Of a DNA stretch of 64,000 bases, positions 34,433 to 41,737 are shown in pieces. The notes beneath the pieces are model-generated. The model saw only the letters and a program-made list of their open reading frames with translations. It did no database searches and had not been told where the DNA came from. Where the stretch lies: NCBI GenBank assembly GCA_963797015.1, contig CAWCNV010000001.1:930001-994000 (forward strand), written 5' to 3'. Each line of letters opens with the position of its first letter. The stretch's first letter is position 1. Origin of the DNA: JBBPZA01 sp963797015. GTDB taxonomy: Bacteria > Actinomycetota > Thermoleophilia > Solirubrobacterales > Solirubrobacteraceae. A program made the position numbers and the translations under genes.

Positions 34433-35799
34433 GTGAGCGGGGTGGTGGTCTCGACGCCCAGCGACGTCTGGTATGTCTGGTGGTCGTAGGCGATCTCGAT
34501 GTCCGCCTGCGACGAGGGCATCACGCCGATCGCCAGCACGAGGCGGTCGGCCGCGAGCGCGGTGAGCGCCAGCGGCTTGATCGCGAAGGACAGCTTCGAG
34601 TAGGTCGCCGGCCAGCCGCCGCTCGGCGAGTAGGTCGTCGAGCCGATCACCGTGCCGGTCGACTGCTTGCGAAGCGTCGCGCACAAGGTGACCGACTTGT
34701 CGGCCACGCCGTCGACGGTCTTGGTCCACAGCTGCACGAAGGCCTGACCGCCGGCGGGAATCGCGAAGGCGGTGATCGCCGGCGTGGCCCAGGCGTGCAC
34801 GCTGTACTTCATGCTGGACGCCTGCGTCGCGGTGTAGGGCGCGGTGGGACACGCGCTCGCGCCGGGGCTGCGGGTGAGGGCCAGGCCGGAGGGGCTCGTG
34901 CGACTTAGATCGGTCGAGTAGTTCTGGAGTGCCGGGGCGGGCGTGACCGTCGCCGCCGGATCGAGGTCCATCAGGTCCGGGTAGGGCGCGAGCAGGCAGG
35001 TGCCCAGCGCCTGGAACGTGTTGTGGGCCGTGTTCGAGGTGACGGGCGTCTGGCTGCTCGACTGGTTGCACGGCGTGTTGGAGAGGAAGAACGGCTGCAG
35101 CTGTGAGGCGTTGGCCGCGCCGGGGTCCGTTTCCGGCGGCAGGTTGCTGTTGGGCGGCGCGCCGCGCGGGTCGGTCACGATGCTCGAGATGTAGATCGGC
35201 TTGGTCGGAGCCGCGCGGTTGCCGGCGGCGTTCATCACCACGGCGACGGTGACGCGCTTGCCGTCCTGGTTGCCGGGGCACAGCAATCCCGTGCACGTGT
35301 CGTCGCGCCAGGTGACGTAGCGGTAGACGCGTCCCGAGGCCTGCCCGTTGTCGAAGGTCTCGGGCCCCGGGTTCACCGCTCCGCCGGCGCTGACCACGAA
35401 CGGCTCGCCGGCGGCCGGCGTGCCCGTCACCGTTCCGGAGCCCGAGTCGCGGTAGTTGTTCATCACCTTGAACCCGCTCGCGGTGACATAGAAGTTGGGG
35501 TTGCTCGGGTTCTGGGGCGCGGGGTCGCCGGCGGGGTTGCCGGCCGGCTGGTTGGAGGGGGCCGTGGTCAGCGCGAGGTCGGAGTAGTCGAGCGCCTTGA
35601 GCCGCTCGATCTCGGCCTGGCCGACGGCGACCGCCTGCTCGTGGCGCTGGGCGCTGTAGGCCGCGGTGCCCGCGAGGTTGAACGAGGTGAACACCCCGAG
35701 CAGGCCGATGCTCAGCACGGCGAGCGCGGCGAGCACCTCGATCAGGGTGAAGCCGCCCTGCGAGGCGGCCCGGCCGGTGATGACCTCGGTCAGCCTCAT
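34429..35799 (-). CDS. Minor-pilin-like protein (PilV type) with long ectodomain
   Basis: The N-terminus carries a class III type prepilin signal: a positively charged leader, then GGFTLIEVLAALAVLSIGLL, with cleavage expected after the second Gly and Glu at position five of the mature chain. The 456 residues include a large serine/threonine/proline-rich ectodomain with several cysteines. Its ATG overlaps the PilW-like stop (ATGA). PilD is the expected processing enzyme. Confidence 0.88.
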   Translation of the reverse strand: MRLTEVITGRAASQGGFTLIEVLAALAVLSIGLLGVFTSFNLAGTAAYSAQRHEQAVAVGQAEIERLKALDYSDLALTTAPSNQPAGNPAGDPAPQNPSNPNFYVTASGFKVMNNYRDSGSGTVTGTPAAGEPFVVSAGGAVNPGPETFDNGQASGRVYRYVTWRDDTCTGLLCPGNQDGKRVTVAVVMNAAGNRAAPTKPIYISSIVTDPRGAPPNSNLPPETDPGAANASQLQPFFLSNTPCNQSSSQTPVTSNTAHNTFQALGTCLLAPYPDLMDLDPAATVTPAPALQNYSTDLSRTSPSGLALTRSPGASACPTAPYTATQASSMKYSVHAWATPAITAFAIPAGGQAFVQLWTKTVDGVADKSVTLCATLRKQSTGTVIGSTTYSPSGGWPATYSKLSFAIKPLALTALAADRLVLAIGVMPSSQADIEIAYDHQTYQTSLGVETTTPLT

Positions 35800-36362
35800 C
35801 CGCCGGCGTTGCGCAGCTCGACCCCGTCCGTGACGGTGATGGGCCTCGTCTGGCCGTTCACCCGGACGTTGAGCTTGATCGCGACGTAGTTGGGATAGAG
35901 GGCGTCGGGGCGCGGGTCGAAGACGTCGAGGTTCTGGACGCCGTCGACGACGAGTGTCGGCGTGCCGAGCGCGCCGCCGATCGGCCCTTCGGAGCGCATG
36001 CAGCGTCCGCCGGAGCAGTCGTAGTGGACGTTGCGCTGCACCGACGCGCCGCCCGCCGGGCGAGTCCAGGTGGTGTAGTCCATGACCTGGGAGCTCGAGA
36101 AGCGCACCGGGCTGAGCGAGACGCCCACCGGTGGACCGACCTGGCGCAGCTCGCGGGTCATGCGCTCGAGCGCGACGCGTGCGGACTGCACGGCATCGGC
36201 GCGGTTGCCGGTCGCGCTCTGGCCGTCAGCGGCGACGCGGTAGAGGTTGAGCGCCGCGAAGACGAGCAGCAGCGCGAGCGGCATGGCCACGAGCAGCTCG
36301 ACCAGCGTGAAGCCGCGCTGGTCGCTTCGAAGGCGTGGGATGAGGGAGCCATAGCTGGGCAT
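35796..36362 (-). CDS. Minor-pilin-like protein (PilW type)
   Basis: A prepilin motif SDQRGFTLVELLVAMPLALL starts the mature part, with Glu at position five after the Gly. The protein is 188 residues from the ATG at 36,360-36,362. Upstream in-frame residues come from a duplicated spacer and look non-coding. The C-terminal domain has two cysteines (YDCSGGRCM). It follows the pilA terminator hairpin, so it is read at lower level than pilA if the hairpin acts as an attenuator. Confidence 0.87.
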   Translation of the reverse strand: MPSYGSLIPRLRSDQRGFTLVELLVAMPLALLLVFAALNLYRVAADGQSATGNRADAVQSARVALERMTRELRQVGPPVGVSLSPVRFSSSQVMDYTTWTRPAGGASVQRNVHYDCSGGRCMRSEGPIGGALGTPTLVVDGVQNLDVFDPRPDALYPNYVAIKLNVRVNGQTRPITVTDGVELRNAGG

Positions 36363-36418
36363 GGGTTGCCGTGGAGACCGCTCCGGTGACCGGCCCCGAA
36401 GCGTCCGGCACCTGAAGT

Positions 36419-36538
36419 GCGCCGGGTCGCCGTACCGGGCCGCTCGGAGCAGGGCCGCCATGGCGGTCGGCGACGGGCGCGCCGGGTCGCCTGACGGGCC
36501 ACTCGGTGGAGGGCCGCCGTGGCGGCCGGCGCAGGTGC
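36419..36538. repeat. Two imperfect 60-bp direct copies in the pilA-pilW spacer
   Basis: Copies at 36,419-36,478 and 36,479-36,538 share long stretches beginning with the same 11 bases and differ by scattered substitutions. They lie in the 200-bp spacer between pilA and the PilW-like gene, and the second copy overlaps the hairpin at 36,519-36,552. No protein-coding signal is evident. Confidence 0.75.
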
Positions 36539-36552
36539 GCGCCGGCCGCCAC
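36519..36552 (-). terminator. Hairpin 12 bp downstream of pilA
   Basis: Positions 36,519-36,532 and 36,539-36,552 form a perfect 14-bp GC-rich stem with a 6-nt loop directly after the pilA stop. There is no T tract on the minus strand. It may stabilise the pilA mRNA end or partially terminate it, giving more major pilin than the downstream minor pilins. Confidence 0.65.
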
Positions 36553-36564
36553 AGCGAGCGTCGG

Positions 36565-36987
36565 CTACCAGGTGCCGTCGCTCTTGCAGGCGCCCTTGCC
36601 CGAGTCCGAGCAGGTCCGGCTGACCGTCCCGTCCGCCGCGCGGGCGATCGAGAACGTGCCGCCGGCGGCGGACTTGGCGGTCACCGAGAAGGTGTCCGCC
36701 GTGCCGCTCGCGGCGGTGAGCTTCGACGGATCGAGCGTCTGCTCGACGTTCCTCAGACCCGCGGGGTCGGTGTTGTAGGTCTGCTCGTTGGTGTAGTAGG
36801 TCTCCATCGCCGTCTGAGCGGTCCGCGCCGTGGTCTTGGCGTCGGCGTCCTGCGCCTTGGTCCGCTGGTTGAGGAACGACGGGATCCCGATCGCGGCCAG
36901 GATGCCGATGATCAGGACGACGACCAACAGCTCGATGAGCGTGAAGCCGGACTCGTCGGCGGCACGCTGCCGCAGCTTGTAGAGCAT
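36565..36987 (-). CDS. pilA: Major type IV prepilin
   Basis: The 140-residue protein has a short basic leader and the canonical prepilin core SGFTLIELLVVVLIIGILAA, cleaved after Gly with Glu at mature position five. It then has a helix and a small beta domain closed by cysteines in TCSDSGKGAC. ATG at 36,985-36,987 has a strong AAGGAGG about 10 bases upstream, partly in a hairpin (36,992-37,010). Upstream lies a GEMM-I riboswitch aptamer, so expression is probably set by a cyclic dinucleotide. It is the only typical major pilin here. Confidence 0.95.
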   Translation of the reverse strand: MLYKLRQRAADESGFTLIELLVVVLIIGILAAIGIPSFLNQRTKAQDADAKTTARTAQTAMETYYTNEQTYNTDPAGLRNVEQTLDPSKLTAASGTADTFSVTAKSAAGGTFSIARAADGTVSRTCSDSGKGACKSDGTW

Positions 36988-36991
36988 GGGT

Positions 36992-37010
36992 GAATCCTCC
37001 TTATGGATTC
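36992..37010 (-). promoter_or_regulatory. Hairpin enclosing the pilA Shine-Dalgarno sequence
   Basis: On the minus strand a GAATCC at 37,010-37,005 can pair with GGATTC at 36,997-36,992, leaving the loop ATAAGGA. The ribosome-binding run AAGGAGG spans the loop and the 3' arm, so the stem would limit access to it. It lies between the riboswitch aptamer and the start codon, where an expression platform acting on translation is expected. Confidence 0.6.
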
Positions 37011-37031
37011 GATGGGCCTTTATGTGCGCCA

Positions 37032-37060
37032 GACCCTCGGTCCTCCATGACCCGAGGGTC
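37032..37060 (-). other. 9-bp hairpin between aptamer and pilA
   Basis: Positions 37,032-37,040 and 37,052-37,060 form a perfect stem with an 11-nt loop just 3' of the aptamer on the minus strand. No U tract follows, so it is not a normal intrinsic terminator. It may belong to the expression platform of the riboswitch. Confidence 0.5.
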
Positions 37061-37073
37061 CCTGCGGCCCCCC

Positions 37074-37171
37074 GGCGGCAACCCGGCTTACTGCGCTTGC
37101 GACCTGACGGCCGTTAAACGCAGTTCCGTGGCTTTGCGTCCCGCCCTCGCGAACGGTTTGCCTTTGGCACC
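37074..37171 (-). ncRNA. GEMM-I (cyclic di-GMP class I) riboswitch aptamer
   Basis: On the minus strand the conserved core reads AAAGGCAAACC, a hairpin with a GCGA (GNRA) tetraloop, then GGGACGCAAAGCC. A second stem-loop follows (CTGCG pairing with CGCAG) and the closing AGCCGGGTTGCCG. These match the class I c-di-GMP aptamer (V. cholerae Vc2) at the core positions: the ACGCAAAGCC segment, the C in the 3' AGC element, and a G at the position that recognises c-di-GMP where cGAMP-binding GEMM-Ib has A. It sits 87 bases upstream of the pilA start. Confidence 0.9.
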
Positions 37172-37202
37172 TTGGCTCTGACACCGCATCTATCGTCGGC
37201 GT

Positions 37203-37217
37203 TAAAGGTGACCTTTA
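37203..37217. promoter_or_regulatory. 15-bp palindrome upstream of the riboswitch
   Basis: TAAAGGT-G-ACCTTTA is a perfect dyad of two 7-bp arms around one base. It lies about 30 bp upstream of the aptamer, where the pilA promoter is expected. It could be an operator for a dimeric regulator. No regulator gene is adjacent. Confidence 0.4.
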
Positions 37218-37250
37218 TCCCGGTCCATAACAGTGGACGTTCGACATAAT

Positions 37251-37288
37251 CACCACTTTTCGGGAGACTGGATGGCCAAAAGGTGGTG
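37251..37288. other. Imperfect inverted repeat in the pilC-pilA gap
   Basis: CACCACTTTT at 37,251-37,260 pairs with AAAA-G-GTGGTG at 37,278-37,288 with one bulged base. This part of the gap is AT-richer than its surroundings. It may be a promoter-linked operator or a pilC-side transcript end. The rest of the 510-bp gap from 36,988 to 37,497 contains the aptamer and hairpins described separately, and no coding sequence that I can support. Confidence 0.4.
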
Positions 37289-37383
37289 TGGCAATTTCGT
37301 CACTTACTCTGCCATTAGGCGCAGCGCGGCACGAGCCGCACGGCGAGTGAGTGAAGGCGAACGCGCTCCTTCCTTCAGGCGGG

Positions 37384-37430
37384 CGACGAGGGAGGGATCC
37401 CGAAGAGGCGGTCCTTTCCTTCCCTCGTCG
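37384..37430 (-). terminator. Inverted repeat downstream of pilC
   Basis: CGACGAGGGA at 37,384-37,393 and TCCCTCGTCG at 37,421-37,430 are exact 10-bp arms around a 27-base loop. They lie about 70 bp beyond the pilC stop on the minus strand. It is a candidate terminator separating pilB-pilT-pilC from the separately regulated pilA. Confidence 0.5.
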
Positions 37431-37497
37431 ATGCCGTTCGCCGACGACGCCGCCTGCGTCGGCGCCCGCGCGCCGCCCCGAGGAGCGGTCCCTCCGC

Positions 37498-38706
37498 CTA
37501 CTTGATCTGGTCGTAGACCCTGAACATCGGCAGGTACATCGAGATCACGATGAACCCGACGATGCCGCCGACGACGATGATCATCGCCGGCTCGAGGATC
37601 GAGGTGAGGGCCTTGACGGCCGCGGCGACCTCGTCCTCGTAGAATTCCGCGACCTTCGAGAGCATGGTGTCGAGGGCTCCGGTCTCCTCGCCGACCGCGA
37701 TCATCTGCACGACCATCGCGGGGAAGACGGGCTCCTCCTTGAGGGGGGCGGCCAGACTCCCTCCCGAGCGCACCGAGTCGCTCACCTGCCTCATCGCGCG
37801 TTCGACGACCGTGTTGCCCGCCGTGCGGCCGGTGATCTCGATCGCGTGCATGATCGGCACTCCCGCCGAGGTCAGGGACGACAGCGTCCGCGACCAGCGC
37901 GCCAGAGCGACCTTCTGGACGATGGCGCCGATCTTCAGCGGCACCCTCAGGCGCAGGCGGTCCCACTGGGGCTTGCCCCAGCTGGAGTTGCGCCAGCGCA
38001 CGAACCCGAAGGCCAGTGCGCCGCAGAGCAGGATCAGCGCCCACCAGTAGCCGGTCACGACGTGCGACATCCCGACGGTGAACTGGGTGATCGCGGGCAG
38101 CTTGCCGCCGAACTCCTTGAACACCCCCACGAAGGTGGGGACGACGAACGCGACGAGCGCGATCAGGACGAGCAGCGCGAAGCTGACGATGACCGCCGGG
38201 TAGATCATCGCCGTGCGCACCTGCCGGCGCAGCGAGTCGTCCTTCTCGAGCTGGTCGGCGATGCGCAGCAGCGAGTCCTCGAGCACGCCGCCGGTCTCGC
38301 CGGCGCGGATCATCGCCACGTAGAGCTCGTTGAACACCTTGGGCTGACGCGCGAGCGCATCGGAGAGGGCGAGGCCGGACTCGACGTCCTTGCGCACCGC
38401 CACGAGCGCCTGGCGCAGTGCCTTGGACTCCGTCTGGCCCTCGAGCACGGAGAGGCAGCGCAGGATGCTCACGCCCGAGGAGACCATCGTCGCGAGCTGG
38501 CGCGTCATCACCGTGAGGTCGCGTGCCTTGACGCGCCTGAAGCGGTCGAGGTCGATCTCGAGCGAGCCGCGCTTGTCGGCGACGTCGAGCGGGATCAGCC
38601 CGCGCTGGGAGAGCTGGTCGGCGACCGCCTGCTTGGTGTCGGCCTCGACCTCGCCGCGGGCGTGGCGGCCCGTGAGGTCGACCGCGCGGAAGACGTAGGT
38701 CCCCAC
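37498..38706 (-). CDS. pilC: Type IV pilus platform protein PilC
   Basis: PilC is the inner-membrane platform turned by PilB and PilT. The 402 residues contain two T2SSF domains, each with family segments (VMTRQLATMVSSGVSILRCL; later LARWSRTLSSLTSAGVPI), the GETGG element in MIRAGETGGVLEDSL and VGEETGALDTML, and three membrane helices. It follows pilT after 9 bp, in the pilB-pilT-pilC order. Confidence 0.96.
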   Translation of the reverse strand: MGTYVFRAVDLTGRHARGEVEADTKQAVADQLSQRGLIPLDVADKRGSLEIDLDRFRRVKARDLTVMTRQLATMVSSGVSILRCLSVLEGQTESKALRQALVAVRKDVESGLALSDALARQPKVFNELYVAMIRAGETGGVLEDSLLRIADQLEKDDSLRRQVRTAMIYPAVIVSFALLVLIALVAFVVPTFVGVFKEFGGKLPAITQFTVGMSHVVTGYWWALILLCGALAFGFVRWRNSSWGKPQWDRLRLRVPLKIGAIVQKVALARWSRTLSSLTSAGVPIMHAIEITGRTAGNTVVERAMRQVSDSVRSGGSLAAPLKEEPVFPAMVVQMIAVGEETGALDTMLSKVAEFYEDEVAAAVKALTSILEPAMIIVVGGIVGFIVISMYLPMFRVYDQIK

Positions 38707-38715
38707 GGCCGCTCC

Positions 38716-39810
38716 CTACGCCGCCATCGTGCCCGGCGCGGCCATGCCGCCGCCCATCAGGCGCCGCAGCTCCTCGGGTGTCGAGGAGCGCTCCTCGGCC
38801 AGCGCGCGCGTGATCTTCCCCGCCCGCACGAGCGAGGCGAGCGAGGCGTCCATCGTCTGCATGCCGACGTTCGAGCTGGTCTGCAGCACGGAGTAGATCT
38901 GGTGCGTCTTGCCCTCGCGGATCAGGTTGCGGACCGCGGGCGTCGGCACCAGCACCTCCGAGGCCACGCAGCGTCCGGAGCCGTCGGCAGTCGGCAGGAG
39001 CTGCTGGGTCACGATGCCCTGCAGCGCGACCGAGAGCTGCACGCGGACCTGCTGCTGCTGATGGGGCGGGAAGACGTCGATGATGCGATCGACGGTCTGC
39101 GCCGTGTCCTGCGTGTGCAGCGTCGCGAAGACCAGGTGGCCCGTCTCGGCCGCGGTCAGCGCTGTCGAGATCGTCTCCAGGTCGCGCATCTCGCCGACGA
39201 GGATCACGTCGGGGTCCTGGCGCAGCGCCGCCTTGAGCGCAGCGGCGAAGGACTTGGCGTCCGATCCGAGCTCGCGCTGGTTGACCAGGCACCGCTTGTG
39301 GCCGTGCAGGAACTCGATCGGGTCCTCGATCGTGATGATGTGGTCCTCGCGCGTGGCGTTGATCTCGTCGATGATCGATGCGAGCGAGGTCGACTTGCCC
39401 GAGCCGGTCGGGCCGGTGATCAGCACGAAGCCGCGCGGCTTGCGCGCGAGCTCGTGGACGACCGGGGGCAGGCCGAGCTCGTCGACCGGGACGATCTCGA
39501 ACGGGATCAGGCGGAAGGCCGCCCCCATCGCCGCGCGCTGGAAGTAGGCGTTGACCCGGAAGCGCGCGTGCCCGGGGACCGAGTAGGCAAAGTCCAGCTG
39601 CCACTCGTTCTCGAGCGTCTGGCGCTGGTCGTTGGTGAGGATCCCGTAGACGATCTCGCGCGTGTCCGTGGCGCTGAGGACGGGGTACTCGTCGAGCGCG
39701 ACGAGGCGTCCGCGCACGCGCACGGTCGGCCGCGCTCCGGCCGCCAGGTGCAGGTCGGACGCGCGGCGGGCGATGGTCTCGAGCAGCATGTCTGCGAAAT
39801 CGATGCTCAT
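38716..39810 (-). CDS. pilT: Type IV pilus retraction ATPase PilT
   Basis: PilT hydrolyses ATP to depolymerise pili and power twitching. The 364-residue protein has Walker A GPTGSGKSTS, the Asp and Walker boxes ILVGEMRDLETI, the His-box ATLHTQDTAQT and the PilT-specific AVRNLIREGK (AIRNLIRE motif). It sits between pilB and pilC on the same strand. Its presence indicates retractile pili. Confidence 0.96.
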   Translation of the reverse strand: MSIDFADMLLETIARRASDLHLAAGARPTVRVRGRLVALDEYPVLSATDTREIVYGILTNDQRQTLENEWQLDFAYSVPGHARFRVNAYFQRAAMGAAFRLIPFEIVPVDELGLPPVVHELARKPRGFVLITGPTGSGKSTSLASIIDEINATREDHIITIEDPIEFLHGHKRCLVNQRELGSDAKSFAAALKAALRQDPDVILVGEMRDLETISTALTAAETGHLVFATLHTQDTAQTVDRIIDVFPPHQQQQVRVQLSVALQGIVTQQLLPTADGSGRCVASEVLVPTPAVRNLIREGKTHQIYSVLQTSSNVGMQTMDASLASLVRAGKITRALAEERSSTPEELRRLMGGGMAAPGTMAA

Positions 39811-39857
39811 GAGCGTGCCGTCAGGACGGTCACACCTCTATCGGCATGCCGTCGAGA

Positions 39858-41654
39858 TCACGTCACCCGCGCGACCTCGGCGATGGACGTCCGGCCGAGG
39901 CGCACCTTCTCCAGACCGTCCTCGCGCAGACGCCGCATACCCTCGCGCTCGGCGGCGGCCGCGATCTCGCCGGCCGAGCGGCGCTCGGTGATCAGCGTAC
40001 GAATGGTCTCGGAGACCGGCATCGCCTCGAACAGCCCGACGCGCCCCTTGTAGCCCGTGCCGCCGCAGCGCCCGCAGCCGGCCGCGTCGTAGGCCTCGAT
40101 GTCATAGGCGGATCGAAAGCCGCTCCGGCCTAGCTGCTCGGAGGTGACGATCGTGCGCTTCTTGCACGTGGAGCACAGCGTCCGCGCCAAGCGCTGGGCG
40201 ACCACGCAGTCCACCGACGAGGCGACGAGGAAGGGCTCGATGCCCATCTCGGTCAGGCGCGTGACGGCGGTCGGCGCATCGTTGGTGTGCAGCGTCGAGA
40301 GCACCATGTGACCGGTCAGCGCGGCCTCGACGGCGATCTGCGCCGTGTCCCGATCGCGGATCTCGCCGACCATGATGATGTCGGGGTCCGCGCGCATCAG
40401 CGACCGCAGGCCGTTGGCGAAGGTGAGCCCGGCCTTGGGGTTGATCTGGAGCTGCGTGATGCCCTCGATCTGGTACTCGACCGGGTCCTCGATCGTGATG
40501 ATGTTCTTCTCGCCGACGTTGAGCTCTGAGAGCGCGGCGTAGAGCGAGGTCGACTTGCCCGATCCCGTGGGTCCGGTCACGAGCACGGCGCCGAAGGCCT
40601 TGCGGAACGCCCGCTCGAAGCGCTCCTGCTCCAGCTCGAGCATGCCGAGCTTCTCGAGCCCGACCACGGCGTTGTCCTTGTCGAGGATGCGCAGCACCGC
40701 GGACTCGCCGTGGACGGTCGGGAGCGTCACGACGCGCAGATCGACCTGGCGCCCATCGACGGACAGGCCGACGCGGCCGTCCTGGGGCACACGGCGCTCG
40801 GAGATGTCGAGCTCGGCCAGGATCTTCACGCGCGAGACGACGCCGGACACCATCCGGCGCGGCACCGTCGCGCTCGCCGCCAGCACGCCGTCGACGCGGA
40901 AGCGCACGCGCATCTCCCCCGCTCCCGGACCTGAGATCGCCGAGGGCTCGAAGTGGATGTCCGACGCGCCGAGCTCGACCGCCTGAGCGATGATCGAGCG
41001 CACGAGCTTGATGACCGGCGCGTCGTCCGGGGACTCCTGGAGCTCGACGACCTCGGCGGTCTCCTCGTCCTCCTCGACGGCCTCCTGGACGGCGTCGTCG
41101 AGCCGGTTGAGGCGACCCATGAGCGCGTGGAGGTCCTCGCGCGAGGCTACGGCCGCGCGGACCTCCATCCCGGTCATCATCGCGATGTCGTCGACCGCCA
41201 GGACGTTGGAGGGGTCGGCCATCGCGACCATCAACGTGCGCTCGTCCACGTAGCGGACCGGGACGGCCTCGTAGCGCTTCGCCGCGGCCAGGCTGATGCT
41301 GTTGGCCGCGGCCATGTCGACCTGGAAGTCGGTCAGCGCGAGGTGGTCCAGCCCGTGGCGCTCGGCGATCGCCAGCGAGAGCTGATCGGCGGTCAGCACG
41401 CCCGATTCCTCGAGGATGCGCTCGGGCGAGACGCCCGCGGTGCGCGCCTGCGCGACGGCGGCCTCGACCTGGTCCGGCCTCGCGAAACCCAGCTCGAGGA
41501 TGACGTCGGTCAGGAACCGGCCGCTGCGGCGGCTGCGGGGCGTGGTGATCCCGTCCGGCTGCATGCGCGCACGCGCCAGCGGGATGGGCTGTGCGTCGGC
41601 TCCCATCGCGATCGCATCGACGGATGTCCTAGGCGGCTTGACGGCCGTCGGCAC
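39858..41654 (-). CDS. pilB: Type IV pilus extension ATPase PilB
   Basis: PilB powers pilus assembly. The 598-residue protein has an N-terminal GspE/MshE-type domain (about residues 40-195), then the ATPase: GPTGSGKSTSLYAALSELN, IMVGEIRDRDTAQIAVEAAL and STLHTNDAPTAVTRL. A zinc-binding tetracysteine element (CSTCKKR, then CGRCGGTGYKGR) is present as in PilB/GspE. The start at 41,652-41,654 is a GTG. An internal ATG (residue 17) is an alternative. The N-terminal domain is of a type that binds c-di-GMP in some PilB/MshE proteins, but the key Arg/Gln spacing is not clean here. Confidence 0.95.
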   Translation of the reverse strand: MPTAVKPPRTSVDAIAMGADAQPIPLARARMQPDGITTPRSRRSGRFLTDVILELGFARPDQVEAAVAQARTAGVSPERILEESGVLTADQLSLAIAERHGLDHLALTDFQVDMAAANSISLAAAKRYEAVPVRYVDERTLMVAMADPSNVLAVDDIAMMTGMEVRAAVASREDLHALMGRLNRLDDAVQEAVEEDEETAEVVELQESPDDAPVIKLVRSIIAQAVELGASDIHFEPSAISGPGAGEMRVRFRVDGVLAASATVPRRMVSGVVSRVKILAELDISERRVPQDGRVGLSVDGRQVDLRVVTLPTVHGESAVLRILDKDNAVVGLEKLGMLELEQERFERAFRKAFGAVLVTGPTGSGKSTSLYAALSELNVGEKNIITIEDPVEYQIEGITQLQINPKAGLTFANGLRSLMRADPDIIMVGEIRDRDTAQIAVEAALTGHMVLSTLHTNDAPTAVTRLTEMGIEPFLVASSVDCVVAQRLARTLCSTCKKRTIVTSEQLGRSGFRSAYDIEAYDAAGCGRCGGTGYKGRVGLFEAMPVSETIRTLITERRSAGEIAAAAEREGMRRLREDGLEKVRLGRTSIAEVARVT

Positions 41655-41737
41655 CGACTCGACGGGGGTGCTACGGGGTGCCCGGTTCGCGGCGCCGCGG
41701 CTAATCCTGTGGGCCGGGCGTGCCGAAGGGATTGGCG

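Noticed and set aside
37233..37505. A 90-residue plus-strand frame in the pilC-pilA gap.
   Set aside because: No family resemblance, no ribosome-binding site, and it overlaps inverted repeats of the regulatory region.
37351..40053. A 900-residue plus-strand frame opposite pilC, pilT and pilB.
   Set aside because: It is the antisense shadow of three well-supported pilus genes and has no recognisable motif.
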